The notes under the pieces: generated by a model
What the model saw: only the letters and a program-made list of their open reading frames with translations
Databases searched by the model: none
What the model was told of the DNA's origin: nothing
Assembly (NCBI RefSeq): GCF_963576615.1
Contig: NC_088712.1
Coordinates: 53,611,114 to 53,675,113, forward strand
Direction of reading: 5' to 3'
DNA: 64,000 nt
DNA from: Watersipora subatra
Lineage: Eukaryota; Bryozoa; Gymnolaemata; Cheilostomatida; Watersiporidae
In this document: positions 1 through 13,600 of the stretch, piece after piece
Position numbering within the stretch: position 1 is the stretch's first letter
Layout: each line of letters begins with the position of its first letter
Position numbers and translations under genes: made by a program

Positions 1-318
1 GAGTCACACTGTCACCTGACCTCTGTCTCCAAATACGTATATACTAAATCACAATGTCAGATAAGCTCTGTCTCCAAATATACTGAGTCAAACTGTCACC
101 TGACCTCTGTCTCCAAATACGTATATACTAAATCACAATGTCAGATGAGCTCTGTCTTCAAATATACTGAGTCACACTGTCACCTGAGATCTGTCTTCAA
201 ATATGCTGAGTCACACTGTCACCTGACCTCTGTCTCCAAATATATACTAAATCACAATGTCAGATGAGCTCTGTCTTCAAATATACTGAGTCAAACTGTC
301 ACTTGAGATCTGTTTTCA
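1..318. repeat. Tandem array, 84-bp unit made of two related halves
   Basis: The phrase GAGTCACACTGTCACC recurs at 1, 85, 169, 208 and 288, so the main period is 84 bp with one 39-bp and one 80-bp step. Each unit has two diverged halves ending in CTCTGTCTCCAAATA or CTCTGTCTTCAAATA. The array runs off the left edge. Confidence 0.9.
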
Positions 319-744
319 GGTGATAACGCTTAAAAGGGCCACTAAGAAGACTGGGCTTACAGCTTCGCCGTAACTAAAAGCCGATAATAATTATAGGCAA
401 AAGGAAGGACGCAATTATAAGCAAGTGTTCGCATTGAGTTACCAATAATTGCATTTCATAACATTATTAGCTTATAAACTAGTTTTGGAAGCTAAGATTG
501 CTTGCAGATGTCACAATCAGGTAACAGCAAAATCGCTCTGGCTATGTTATGGTCTGTATATAAGAGATCTGATTTCTACCTTTATGTTTTCAAGATGTTC
601 TTAGACATGTTACAATGAATTGAGCATGGCACTCTGGAAAACTTCGAAAACATAGGAACACAAAACATTAGCTATTTTAATTGGCAAACCTTAGATATGA
701 CCCAGAGTTTTCAGATATGCTATTGCTACACTGAGCACTGATTA

Positions 745-1412
745 GGGATAGGAATAACTAATAGCTAATAACCAAGAGGAATAACTTTTAGCAATTAACC
801 AATAGAAATAGCTAATAGCAATAACCAATAGGAGTAACTAATAGCAATAAGCAATAGGAGTAACTAATAACAATAACCAATAGGAATAACTAATAACAAT
901 AACCAATAGGAATAACTAATAAGAATAAACCAATAGGAATAACTAATAGCAACAACCAATAGGAGTAACTAATAGCAATAACCAATAGGAATAACTAATA
1001 GCAATTAACCTATAGGAATAGCTAACAACAATAACCAAGAGAAATGACTAATAGCAAAAACCAATAGGAATAACTAGTACAAATTAATCAATAGGAATAA
1101 CTAATAGCAATAACCAATAGGAATAATTAATAGCAATAACCAATAGGAATAAGTAATAACAATAACCAATAGGAATAACTAGTACAAATTAATCAATAGG
1201 AGTAACTAATAGCAATAACCAATAGGAATAATTAATAGCAATAACCAATAGGAATAAGTAATAACAATAACCAATAGGAATAACTAGTACAAATTAACCA
1301 ACAGGAATAACTAATAGCAATTAACCAATAGGAATAACTAATAGCAATAACCAATAGGAATAACTAATAGCAATAACCAATAGGAATAACTTTTAGCAAT
1401 AACCAGTAAATA
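745..1412. repeat. 26-bp minisatellite, about 25 copies
   Basis: The unit is close to AATAACTAATAGCAATAACC + AATAGG with small indels. Blocks such as the AACTAGTACAAATTAATCAA variant recur about 120 bp apart, which shows duplication of groups of units. Confidence 0.9.
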
Positions 1413-3536
1413 TAGCTGGTCTATTTGCGTGTGTAATGTCTGTCCAAGGTCGAAGCGCTCATTTGCCATACCAATTGTTGAAATTGACCATGAGCTAATG
1501 AAGGATTATCAGCTAGAGTATGGCTTTAGATGTTGAGTTGATTAGTAGGCGTGAAAAGACCTATTGGAAGTGGATTTTTTTCTCGCTTGGGTTCAGCTTG
1601 GTCAGACAGCAAAACAGTGAAAAGTAAATACTGTTTAGACCGCATTTTAATTTTCAGTAATTCCGTATTCCTGAAACTGAAAGCAAAATAGTGATTCACA
1701 GCATTACTATAAATAGCAATCATCCATTTAGTGAAGGTGATCTTAGAGTTCATCCGCTGATTCTCACTGATGCATTAGAGTTGATACTATATTATCAATA
1801 TTCACAAAGGCTTATCACTCCCAGGTGACAACTTCATTCAATGTTAGAAAATGAATCTCATGAGCTAGGGCTAAAGTCTGCAATGGAGATTCAGTAAAGT
1901 ATTGAAGTTATCGATATTCATATTTTGCCCTTGACATTTTGCTGACAATAAGCTGTCTTGTAAAGAGATAAACCCTTCTTTTAAAAACTTATCATCATCG
2001 CATGTGCTTGGGCTTGCTTTTAGTGGGTGCTGGTCGCCTGGACTGACGCTAGAGAAGGCAAACCCGGTTATAATTGCGGTTGGCAGGTGCTATAAGGAGA
2101 AAACAAGAAAGCAAATAGTTAGGTTCCTTGGGTTGAACTTTGAACTAGCAGGCCTAAAAAGTGTCTCCTGTCCGTAGTCGCTCGCTGTGATGCACTTTTA
2201 TGCTCAGCTCATTAACGATAATGCTTTCCCTAGTGATTGTGAGCACAGGTCGGCTACGCAATACACTATCTAGTTTGACAGATATCACAAAGATTTCAAG
2301 TAGTCTAAAGGCTGAGTCATACTATATCTGTATGTCGGAGTTGTCCTCTCGTCGATTATTCATCGACTATGTGTACAGTGAACTGATGGCATCACCAAGG
2401 CAACACTCACAATTGAAAAATTCGTATTGAAAGAATTGCGAAAAGATTGCGGCTGACAAACTTTCCAGGTACTGCACTGAGCATCCACGAAGTGGTGGCA
2501 GCCTGTGCAGTGCGCACCACTTCGGCGATAGTGATTGGCTGTCCCTGATTGCTTGATCTATAGTTTCTTTCATAACAGTCACTGCTGCACTAGTATATCG
2601 TCATTTAGAGCTGATTCATCTTGTAAATTTGCTATGTCGTGGTCTATTTGTTGATGTAAACGTGGATGAGTTTGTGATAGTGCGAACATCATTATCACAG
2701 ACGATCATTGAAGTATTGTACGATTAATACCGACATACTGCGATGAACAAAATTTGTCACAACATGTGTGACGAAGTTTGCCGATCTCGGATTGGACTCA
2801 CCAGCCATCTGAGAGTGCACTAGCTAGCAAGCAGACATCATACTCATTAAACTAGGATTTCAAACAATGGCTGCGATGAAGTGTGAACCAGCCTTATGTG
2901 GGGGCATATGGAGTCACACATCCGATTATAACTGCCAGCTCCATTGATTGATCAACACTAAAGGGAATAATAGAGACGTACTAAACATCCACATTCTTTA
3001 GAACAATAGTTGAAAAGGTTTCTTAAACATAAGAAGGTTTATTCATCTGTTACTAAACATTATTGCTATAGAAGACTAATAGACTAGCCAGCTGTGCAAA
3101 TTAAAAACTTATTCATGCGTTTTGGAGAATTACAGCATCGAGCTAGCAATAATGGAGCAACAACTATAGCCTTACGCATTACTTTAAAAATTATTTCGTA
3201 TCATTTAACAACCACAAACGTTATAAAGAATCAAAGAGAGCAAAAAGCTGACGGGGTCAAAACGATAAAATAGTTGAGTAAACAAATCGGACCGGCAAAC
3301 AAACGATGGCAAGTCCATTTCCTTTCAGTCATTGTGGATTACACACGGACTATATATAAATGGAGCTGATCAAAATCGATCTACAGGAAATTACATCAGA
3401 ACACTTGATAGCCATGCATTATCATATCAAATTTACCAATAGCCAGTTGAGTGAAAATAAATCTTGAAAACTAATTTGATTCGATGCAAGTCTTGTCGGC
3501 AGAACTCGCCAGACTCATGATTCAGGTACATCGATC

Positions 3537-3633
3537 AAAGTCGTACATCGACTTTGCAAGGTTGACACATTTGTTCATCGACTTTGCAAGGCTGACACAT
3601 TTGTATATCGACTTTGCAAGGTTGACACATTTT
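3537..3633. repeat. 30-bp tandem repeat, about 3 copies
   Basis: CATCGACTTTGCAAGGTTGA + CACATTTGT is repeated three times with single-base changes. Confidence 0.85.
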
Positions 3634-4149
3634 ATTGTACCTAGCACTCTGGCAGTCTAGCATGCCAGAGAGATTGCTAAGAGTGCCGATAAAGCGCAGT
3701 GAATAAATCACTGTGTTTTCATGACGTGCATGATGTGCAAATTTGAGCCAATCTGCACGTTAACCACATCATGGAAATGGCGTAAATTCACAAGCTAAGC
3801 GAGTTTTGCGCTTCGCAAAACTTTATCGAATCCATATTGCTTGCGAATAATGGAAACAGCACTTACGAATCGTAGGCATTAAAATGGCGCACCAGCTATT
3901 CAATTTTAAACACTCTCAATGCTTTCGTCGTCGTTTCTTGATAGAGTTTGACGCACTTGCGTTGCTAACACGTGCGCCGCTAATTATCAACTTATAGCGT
4001 ACAATTCCTTACCTTTTTTCAACAAGTCGCCGGAGTCAATCCGCATCATGCCAATGTCCATAGAAACACTTAATTCACATGGTAGCACAACTTACGCACA
4101 ACTCTAAACTCGCATGATGCGCGTCATGCAAACATAGTAGGTGTATAAT

Positions 4150-4525
4150 TATTCTGCACTATTCATGAATGACTAGCGCATTTGGTAGCCTGCTGGGCTG
4201 CTGATCTGAAGTTCACTGATTCGAATCCCGGATGATGGAATCTTTGTTCTCAACTGCCAACTGCCACTTCGGACAAACACGACTCTTATTATAGTAAAGA
4301 CTAGTATGCTGGCAGTGAGCAGTGAGAGATCATCATGTGTAATAAGTATGTCTACAATTATTCCATATTCCTGCAGGGTGGTCCAGTGGCACAGTTGGAG
4401 GAGCACTTATATGCAAATCGGCATATCCGAGACCAACTCCAAGGCGGAGTAAACTTTTTTAGGGTCGACACTATCTTTCGCTTCGGGTAGACAGATGGGC
4501 ATAGCGCTTATTATAGTAAAGAAAA
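4150..4525 (+). repeat. tRNA-derived SINE, dimeric copy
   Basis: A tRNA-like head (about 4155-4235) has an A-box-like GCGCATTTGGTAGCC and a B-box-like GATTCGAATCCCGG. It is followed by a body with ACTCTTATTATAGTAAAGAC and GAGAGATCATCATGTGTAAT, then a second head-like segment (GGTGGTCCAGTGGCACAGTT, 4377) and a second short body (CGCTTATTATAGTAAAG). Related copies lie near 22.4, 25.2, 45.4 and 47.9 kb. Confidence 0.7.
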
Positions 4526-4608
4526 TGGTGAGGATTATTCATCTTTTAATATCGCAACATGATACATAGCTTTTACAACACGAGTTTGTAGGAAATAAAT
4601 TATCATAC

Positions 4609-4672
4609 CTTCTCCTTTGATAGGATGTGGAATGCCAATCACGGCTGACTCTGCCACGGCTGCGTGCTCATT
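4609..4672 (-). CDS. ACSS1: ACSS1 exon 12, last one visible
   Basis: Acceptor TGTCATAG|AATGAGC, donor GAGAAG|GTATGA. Encodes [21 protein letters not shown], the start of the C-terminal lid domain. Phase 1 out, so at least one more coding exon must follow towards or beyond base 1. Confidence 0.9.
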
Positions 4673-7600
4673 CTATGACAAAAAATAATGTAGAGTGATT
4701 AAGCAGTGAAATTGAGAGGTGATATATAGCAAACAGCTAGCGAATTTTCCAATTTCAGTCTAGCCGGGTGAAAAGAGCAAAATATTGAACCCTGAATAGT
4801 CATACAGCATTACAAATGAAATTATCTGAGAGTAAATCTATTTACAGAAGGAGTTGCCTGATAAGCGCTGCATTTACATTCACTGTTTAAAGGGACAGGA
4901 AAAACGTCTGCAAAGAGCACATGATTGAATGATGTAAAGAGAGGCTAGATGAAACATCCATAAGATAAACCAGAATGTAATCTATTTTATTAAACTAAAT
5001 GCGCTGAGAAGTGCTGAAAGCATGAAAGATTGAATGACCCTGAAATGCAAACAAAACTGTCACGTATTGACACTCGGTGGATTTCTAGCACAAGTGCTTT
5101 ACGTAAAAGGTTGGCGACTGCGGCAGGAAATCTAAAATCGATAATAGTTATTAAAGATCTGAAAGAATCAATGAAGGCAAGCCATTGCACCCATTGAATA
5201 TAGCTTATTCTTAAAACATGAATGGGGATACCAGTGAGTATCGATTATTCTTAAGAAGTGAATACGTCATGGCTGCCTGGTTACATGACTATTAAGCTGC
5301 AGACGCTTGCCGCTTTCGTTGCGATGTACATCCCAGGTTATTCAACGATTATTAGATAGAAAGCGAACAAGATATATATCTGTCTGATTAATACATACGA
5401 TTGCATCTTCTACTTCAGCTGTACCCAGACGATGGCCACTGACATTGATAACGTCATCCGTTCTGCCTGTTACCTGGTAGTAGCCATTACTATGTCTATG
5501 TGCTCCGTCTCCAGAAAAATAGTAGCCTAAATATAAGAACGATTACTAAAATATTTCATGAAATCCTTGAAATTATTTGAAATTTCTATTTGAAAATATA
5601 AATTTCAATAGTTTCATGTGGGATAAAGAAAGAGAGAATAAAGTCAAGAACTGAGCAAGTGGAAGTCTTCAGCATCTCACCAGTCTCATCTGATATTTGA
5701 ATTATTCTAAGGTGAAATAATCTGGAAAAACACCGCCGATTATTTGTAATAAGGAACATATACAAAATAGGTCCTTGATACTTACATGTATATACCACAT
5801 GAACCCACTTCTCTTTTTAGTTGAATTAAGATATTTTACAGTACGTAACTTAGCATAAACATGCAATATAATAATACAATAATTAGCGAGACAAACAAAA
5901 GGCTCAAAACTGAAATAAAAAACTTTCTCAAGTATTTTTGCTCAGCAAATAAATGTGCAAGACAATCCAATTTAGAGTCTCTATATTTCCATTTTGTATA
6001 ACGAACTACGGAAAATATAGTTAATGTGATAATATACAAATTATCATATCTGCTAAGTTATCATATAGCGGATATCAATTTGCACATACAATTAATACAT
6101 AATATATGAATACATAATATATAAATACATAATATATGAATACATAATATATGAATACATAATATATGAATACATAATATATGAATACATAATATATGAA
6201 TACATAATATATGAATACATAATATATTAATACATAATATACTAATACATAATATATGAATACATAATATATTAACATATAATATATTATGTATTAATAT
6301 ATTATGTGTTAATATATTAATAGATAATATATAAATACATAATATATTAATACATAATATATTAATACATAATATATTAACACATAATATATTAACACAT
6401 AATATATTTAATACATAATATATTAATACATAATATATTACTACATAATATATTAATACATAGTAGAGTAATACGTTAGCAGTAAGCCCGGTGTGGCCCA
6501 GGATTTCTTTCCTCTTCAATCCGAGAGCCCACAGCATGTGTGTCGATATTCAATACTATTTGCCAAACCGCTTTCATGACACCAATCAATGAAAGCATTG
6601 ATTGGTGTCATCGCCCTTAATCAATGAAAGCATTGATAGAGGGCAATTGACCTTAGTCGATGCATGTGAGGTGCATTCTTGAGATTCTAATCAAATAGAT
6701 CTCGGTGCATTTATGTGGAAAACGGGAATTTTTAAGGTTGCCAATTGAGCCATGTATTGCTCGTAGTAGGCTTGCTTATTCATATTAAATATGCCGTAGG
6801 CAGTAAAACAACGCCTCTATGATTGTACATGCGTAACTTGATGAAATGGGCTAGGCATTCCAGCAAAATGGAATACATGTAGTTTTAACAATTTCAATGC
6901 AGGAAAACTCTATTTATACATAGACAGTGCTGTGGAAAACTGCAGCTTTTATCTTTGATAGATTACCTTGTCTGATGGGCAGAAACGAAAAGCGATTTTC
7001 TGAGATTCATTCACATGAGGAATTTTGAATGTCACGAAATGATCGGTATGAAACGCGTGCATGCAGCAGGCGAGTGTTTAAGAGTGCTTAAGAGGCTGGT
7101 TCTCAGGAACCAGTCTGAGGTTTGAAACCAAATATTTTGGTGACCTGGTGGAAGGAACAAAGTATATGTCTGTGAAGTTTGGATGAAATTGGGCAAAAAT
7201 GTGGAAACGTGTAACATTTGCGCAGACTAACGTTACCTGGTGGAAGGCACGGAGCTATGGGCATGAAGTTTGGACACATGCACGCGCATACACAATAACG
7301 AAGTGGAATTTATCAATATAGGTAGATTGGTACGGATAACTGGTTTCATCCAGTCTACAACTCAGTTGCCCTTTCCTGTGAGCAGACAACTTCAGTCTGT
7401 TTGGCGCATACGTATTATGTAGATAAGGAATTTTAAAACTACATGTGCGATATATACCCTCGCAAGTAAAAACTTGTAACAACCTACTGTACATACCCTC
7501 ATGAGTACAAACTTGTAACAACCTACTGTATATACCCTCACAAATAAAAACTTGTAACAACCAACTGTATATACCCTCATGAGTACTAACTTGTAACAAC

Positions 7601-10600
7601 CTACTGTATATACACTCATGAGTACAAACTTGTAACAACCTACAGTATATACACTGATAAGTAAACTTGTAACAACCTACAGTATATACCCTCATGAGTA
7701 CAAACTTGTAACAACCTACAGTATATACCCTCATGAGTACAAACCGGTAACAACCTACAGTATATACACCCATGAGTGAAAATGTGTACCAACATACCGT
7801 ATATACCCTCATAAGTGCCACCCACCTGGAAATGGTCTAAAGTATGTATCCAAATAACGTTCATGGTCTCCATAGATTGTTCGTGCAATGCCTGGCCATG
7901 GCTTCTTTATGCAGAGCGATCCAATAACATCATTTCCCTCTAACAGCTTCTGTAAGACACCGTAATGCTGTCGCATATAATATCTGTATGTATATATATA
8001 CTATATGCACAACTTGTGAAATCATGTCAATATTTTTCCACTTCATAAAAAAAACAGAAAACGTGATTCTACAGTCACTACAGCTGTGGCACTTTATAAA
8101 ATTGACCAATGATTAGCTCAGCTATTGCCATACATGGTGAAAGCTCGATGTGCAAGTTTAATTTGTTCCAAGGCCTGCTCCGTGTCTTGGAGCAAATATT
8201 CCCATAAAAATGCTTTGCAGTTTATTCAATGCATTCCAAAAATTTATAGCAGCTCTTTAATAAATACAGCGCATAATTACACATAGCGCTAAAACAAATA
8301 CATTACATGAAAAGATGTAGTAAAACAAAATTAACAAAACATTAAAATTAATAAAAATTAAAAACTAGAGTACAATATGTTTAATTGTTACATAACCCTA
8401 GAGACGTGTCACCTTAGCAATAACAAAAGACCAACAGTGAGTAGGTAAAGGTGCCCAGCTAGAGGTAATGCAGCCTACTCTAGCATAAACTATATAAACT
8501 ATTAACATTAGTTTATTTTGTATTTGTACATTATATAGTTTTAACAATTAATTTCCAATACAGTGTTTTTCAGTGAAGAACAGTAGGCCTATACTTAAGC
8601 ATGAACTCTCAGTGCTTTGAGAAACTTTGAAGATCGTAAGTCTGAAACTGTTTCTAGCCTGAAGCCCGTCCGTCTGAAGCTCGAATCTTTCACAGTATGT
8701 CAATTAATTCACGTGTTAAGGTGATAAGTAGACATTCCGATGTATACATTATATGTGGTTTCTGGCAAGTCGCGCCCATCATATAATATAAATATACATT
8801 CAGTGTTAAAATTTTAAGATTTCAATAACAACTGTTAAACCTGAGTTGTAAAATGAAGGGTGATTTTGCAAGTCTGTCTGTTAACCATTTACCTCTCAAG
8901 AAAAGTTACAGGCTTTCAAATGACTCACATCGTTAACAAATCAAAGTTCGAGCGAAAGGTTCAAGATTTTTTGCTTCAGATGCCTAATGAAAATTCAAAA
9001 CTTCAAGACCTTCAAGATATGCCAAAGAAACCGCTTTTACTCTCCTCTTTTGTGAATGTTAGTGTTCAACTGCTGTACGCAGATGTGTTTACGAAATACA
9101 GTTCGTGTTTTGTGTTTTATGCTTCCAAAAGCAGCAAACAATAAAGTATATTTTTGCACTTTAATATTTAACACAAAATTATTAGTAAACAAGTCTAGGG
9201 TAATATATTACACCAGCTTTACCTACTCTGCACATACAGTATTCATGAGCAGTTAAATGTACTCAATATATTACCTGGTCTTTTAATGCAGTTTACAGAA
9301 AATGTTGTAAAAACCTGAAATGTTGTTAAATTTCAAAATGGATTAAAATTAATAGCATTATTAATTAATTGCGCTCAAAAAATTGTTTTAAAATTTAAAA
9401 AAATCGCTTTCCAAACAGTCGTCTAAAATGAATTGCGGTTAAAAACAAAGGTCGATCTGTGGTAAACCTAAAATGACGCCATATATGAGAGGTCAGGTGA
9501 ACATTTACTAAACCAATTAGGATGCAGCACCTGTCGATACTTGTCAGTTGTTTACCAGCACCTGTCAATATGACAGGTGCTGGTAAACAACTGCAATATT
9601 TTCTTAATCAGTAATTTTTGCGTCTACCTTTAAAATCATTTTGAAAAAGATTTGGCCATTTTAATCTGAACTTTTATTCTAAGTGCTTATCCTAACAATT
9701 GGGTATCACCAAATTACAGCTATGACCTCACGGGAAATGGCAAACGATAGGTCGAGAGGATGGAGCTAACAATTACCTGACTAGAATCTAAAATTGCTGG
9801 CTCAATACCAAAGAACGGTCTCATCGGCATACCAGCGATGATTTCAGCTCCAGCTTCCGATGGTCGAGGAGTAATGCATATTCCACCAGTTTCTAGAAAA
9901 AAGATTAGTTTAGAGATACTATCTGATTTACAGTTTAGTAACCGAAGTAGTAGAAAGAGGAGGAAAATGATGGAGACGGATAAAGATGAGGTTAGAAAGC
10001 GAAAGGATTAGGGCTAGAGAATAGTCTAATAAGATCATGTTATTTCATCAAATTTGTTAGTAACTTTTCTATAAACGAAATCTGGGAATGAAGGTTAGAG
10101 AAGCTAACCTTCAATAATACAATAACCAAATCTACCAAAGTAATGTCAGAGAGAGTTAAGTCACCAAGGGAGCGTGAATGGACCTAATATGGCCCGCTTA
10201 TATGTCCGGTGGCATAACTTGTTCCATATATTGCTCTGTGAGACTGAAGTCAACATTAACTATAACAAAATATCCACCTTTATCAAATAATGGAGTGAAA
10301 TATATTTTAATTACAAAAAGTTTCATTTTGACCAGCAAATGTAGTGACACATTTACTACAATAAGAAAGCTCATGTCAGAGTAAACAACAAAGAGAGTGG
10401 TCACAGGAAGTACAAGGCCACCATATTGGATCATTCGTGTTACCTTGACAACATTACTCTCTTTGTGCGCTAGCCTACCTGTTTGCCACCATGTATCTAC
10501 AAGATCACATTTTGACTGTCCAATAAGCTCATTGTACCAATGCCATGCTTCGTGATTGAGGGGCTCTCCCACACACCCCAACACCTTTAATGATGATAAG

Positions 10601-13600
10601 TTGTATTTCTGAGGCCACGCGTCTCCTAAAATAAACAAAAAAACTAAATAATGGCACCGGCAATAAAACAGATCAGTACATGAGGATTAAGTAGGAGGAG
10701 ATAACCCTGGGACACACACACAATACATGATGCTTTTTTTTCCTTTTTTTTATTCTTACATGTTTTTTTACGAAAAACTCCAACAAAAATTTAATATTTA
10801 TGAACGACTAGAAAAATCTCTAACAGACTATCAGTATTTCATAGAGTGTACGTAGCACGAAGTTGAAGTCTTGAGAGGTAACTACTGATTAATACTTATG
10901 ACCAGCGGTAAGCCTGGTGACCCCCAGAATTTCACCTAGACATCATCCATCTCTTGTATCACTAAGGCTATACCCTAAATCACCTGTCCCTAATGTAAAG
11001 ACAATGTGACAACCGAACCTCATTTTATTGATCACTAGCGGTAAAACCAGCGATGCCCGAGAGTTCAACAAGATAACCGGCAGGTGGGTGTTTAGGAAGC
11101 TGGTTTTCAGAAACTGAACAGACTTTTCAGAACCAAACAGTTATAGCGACTTAGCAGAAGGCACGGGGTATATACGTGTAAGGTTTGGACGCATGTAAGT
11201 ATACTTTGAAGCAGTATATCTCAACGGTGGACTCGCCAGTGGAGAGAGGAAATCAGTCTTTATAAGTTTTTCTTACTGGCTACTGGTTTTAACTCACATT
11301 CTATGAGTATATATCTTGTACTTTATACAGTATCTATAAAAGGTACAAGTTACTATCGTATACACTATAGTATCCATTTCTCAATCTTGTACCATTTATT
11401 TCATTTGGGTCACAACTAAGATTAGGTTTGTCATCATCGGCCAGCTAGTCCCTCTATTACAGCAGACTCTGTATTTCAATGCCAAATAACTCGTACAAAG
11501 GCCCGTGCACGCTTTCGTTCAAACCAACGTTTAGCCATGCAATAAACTGCAACGATGGGCTGCTATGACGTCATTTTGCGATAAGCATTCAATGTAATCG
11601 TTGCTAGCGACGATGCGATGAACTTTCAACATGTTCAACTTTGACTCTGAGCAACGCAATTGTTAGCATCTTCACTGGCTGTTTTTTGACAGCATCGGAT
11701 CCAATTTTAACAGTTATGAAAGTCAATGTCATTCGGCCAAAACATGCTATTTCTGTGATGTCGTGAAGATCTATGTAAAGATAACAAAAAAACTCGCGAT
11801 ATCAGGAATGCTTATTTGTAATTTCTATTGGCTGTTGGTTAGCGTTCTTCGACAGTTAATCGCTTGTAGCGTGTACACCTTATTATTGGTGATGATGCAA
11901 GAATCGCTAGTCGTTGCCGTCTGTCGCACAGCTAAACACTGATTTGAGCAATAGTATGCACGAGACTTGCCTATACGAGAGCCTACTCGTAGCCTAGTCG
12001 TACTTGTACTCAGATTAGCCTACTCGTAGGGTATAAGCAAACTAGCAATAAGCTAAGAGATAACAGGTATTTTTATTGTTTCTAATCAGATAGCCTGCAG
12101 CCGAGTGCGTAAGTTTTAAATATTTTTAGCGACCAGGCGAAAGACACAGCCCATATGCATGTGAAGTTTGTATGAAGGTTGCCCAAAAAATGTGAACATA
12201 CAAAGCGTTCACGCCGACCAACAGCCACACATGCAAGGAAAAAGCATGATTTGTTAATACCATACTTTTCAGACTATTAGCCGCTACTTTTTTCTGATGA
12301 TTTGAGCCATGCGGCTTATATAAGGGTGTGGCTATTCTGGGGCTTTTTCTTTCATCGCTAGGGCGCATTAACTGGAATCTCTGGTTAGTGCGCCTCTAAC
12401 CGTGAAAGAAAATACGAAACAATGCCTAACGGAACTGTTCCATTAAACACTAGGTTAAAAAGCGTCGGATAATACGAAACAGTGCAATTTGGCACTGTTC
12501 CGTTTTAAACAGCAAAGTTGCTGCCGTGTTAAAAACCACTGTCATGAGTTCTGCGGCCTATACAAAGATGCGGCCTATGTATTGTTTTATTATCGTTTAT
12601 TGGAAAATAAAGCAGATGCGACTTATATAGGGGTGCGGTTTATAGTCCGAAAAGTACGGTATAGCGTAATTAATGTAATAGTGCCATGTTTGTTTATCGG
12701 TTGCTAGGAAACAAGGAAAAGCTTAACGTAGAGTTAAACTAGCAAACATTCATATGTGGAGTAAAACATAGGTGTATATATATATTTTATTATTGAAGGG
12801 CAGTAATCAATAGAGGGAACCTAATCATCCAAATAACTGTAATTCTTGACTTGTTCACTAAACATTCGAAACGCATGTTTTTTAAGACTATGGGAATAAG
12901 CATGTATCTATGTAACTTTAACTGACAGCGCTGAATTATTAATTTGTGATTAAGTATTGTCTGCTCCTTCTCTCAAGTCAATTGATGTGAACGAGTCTAA
13001 GCAGGCTAACAGACAGACGCACGCGCCCAATGACAAAATGGGAATTATTAATATATATTACTTTAGTTTCGCCTTGTAATTACACTGAGCAATCATCAAA
13101 TGTATTATTTATTAAGCACAATGCTTGTCTCTAATGCATCACGAAAACAACCTTGACACACACGGTCGGTCTACATGATTACCAACACATCAATATTGAA
13201 AGGTAGTGCCTGTAAGTACTGGCCTGTGTCACCGGCCTCAAGGAGTTATATTCACCCTATAATTGTAGGGAGCTAAACAGCTGACCTGCCTTGAGGAGAA
13301 GCCTTATGGCTGTTGGTGCAGTATAAAACTGGTTTATCTGTAATCTCTCTACCATCTCCCAGTACCGACCTAAATAGAAAACAAACTGACCGGAGACAGT
13401 AGGTAGTACAGTTGCATAACGAGTTGTCTTCAGTCTCTCCAGGCAGCACTACTCAACATTACTAGCTAGTCTTTGCATTCACGCCAACTCAATAGTGAGA
13501 TTTAATTCAAAATCAATTCCAATTCGATAGTGAGATATAACGTTGAACGCAAAACTTATAGGAAGACAACAGAACTACTTGTTACTACCAAGGAATTGCA

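Larger units (their letters stand above)
1..4608. other. Intron 12 of ACSS1 (no gene seen)
   Basis: Non-coding stretch downstream of the last visible ACSS1 exon. It holds three tandem arrays (1-318, 745-1412, 3537-3633) and a dimeric tRNA-derived SINE (about 4150-4525). A 10-bp inverted repeat lies near 2,487-2,527 (CGAAGTGGTG / CACCACTTCG). No coding match was seen on either strand. Confidence 0.6.

Noticed and set aside
4155-4235. Functional tRNA gene
   Set aside because: It has A- and B-box-like motifs, but no clean acceptor stem or anticodon arm could be folded, and the same head recurs attached to a common body; it is a SINE.
1-4608. Final ACSS1 exon(s) with the PKTRSGK region
   Set aside because: I scanned the minus strand for the expected lid-domain peptide and splice sites and found no match; the exon(s) most likely lie beyond base 1.
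6061-6537. 158-codon minus-strand frame rich in Ile, Leu and Cys
   Set aside because: It lies entirely over the 15-bp AT-rich array, whose period keeps frames open.
7255-7821. 188-codon minus-strand frame with repeated VYTVGCYK-like peptides
   Set aside because: Product of the 40-bp minisatellite in ACSS1 intron 10; peptide units shift frame and have no gene context.
8860-9144. 95-codon plus-strand frame
   Set aside because: Begins at a non-ATG codon, shows no motif, and sits in an intron of the opposite-strand ACSS1 gene.
9545-9593. microRNA precursor
   Set aside because: The stem is perfectly paired and the loop is only 3 nt, unlike an animal pre-miRNA; no mature-arm evidence can be seen.
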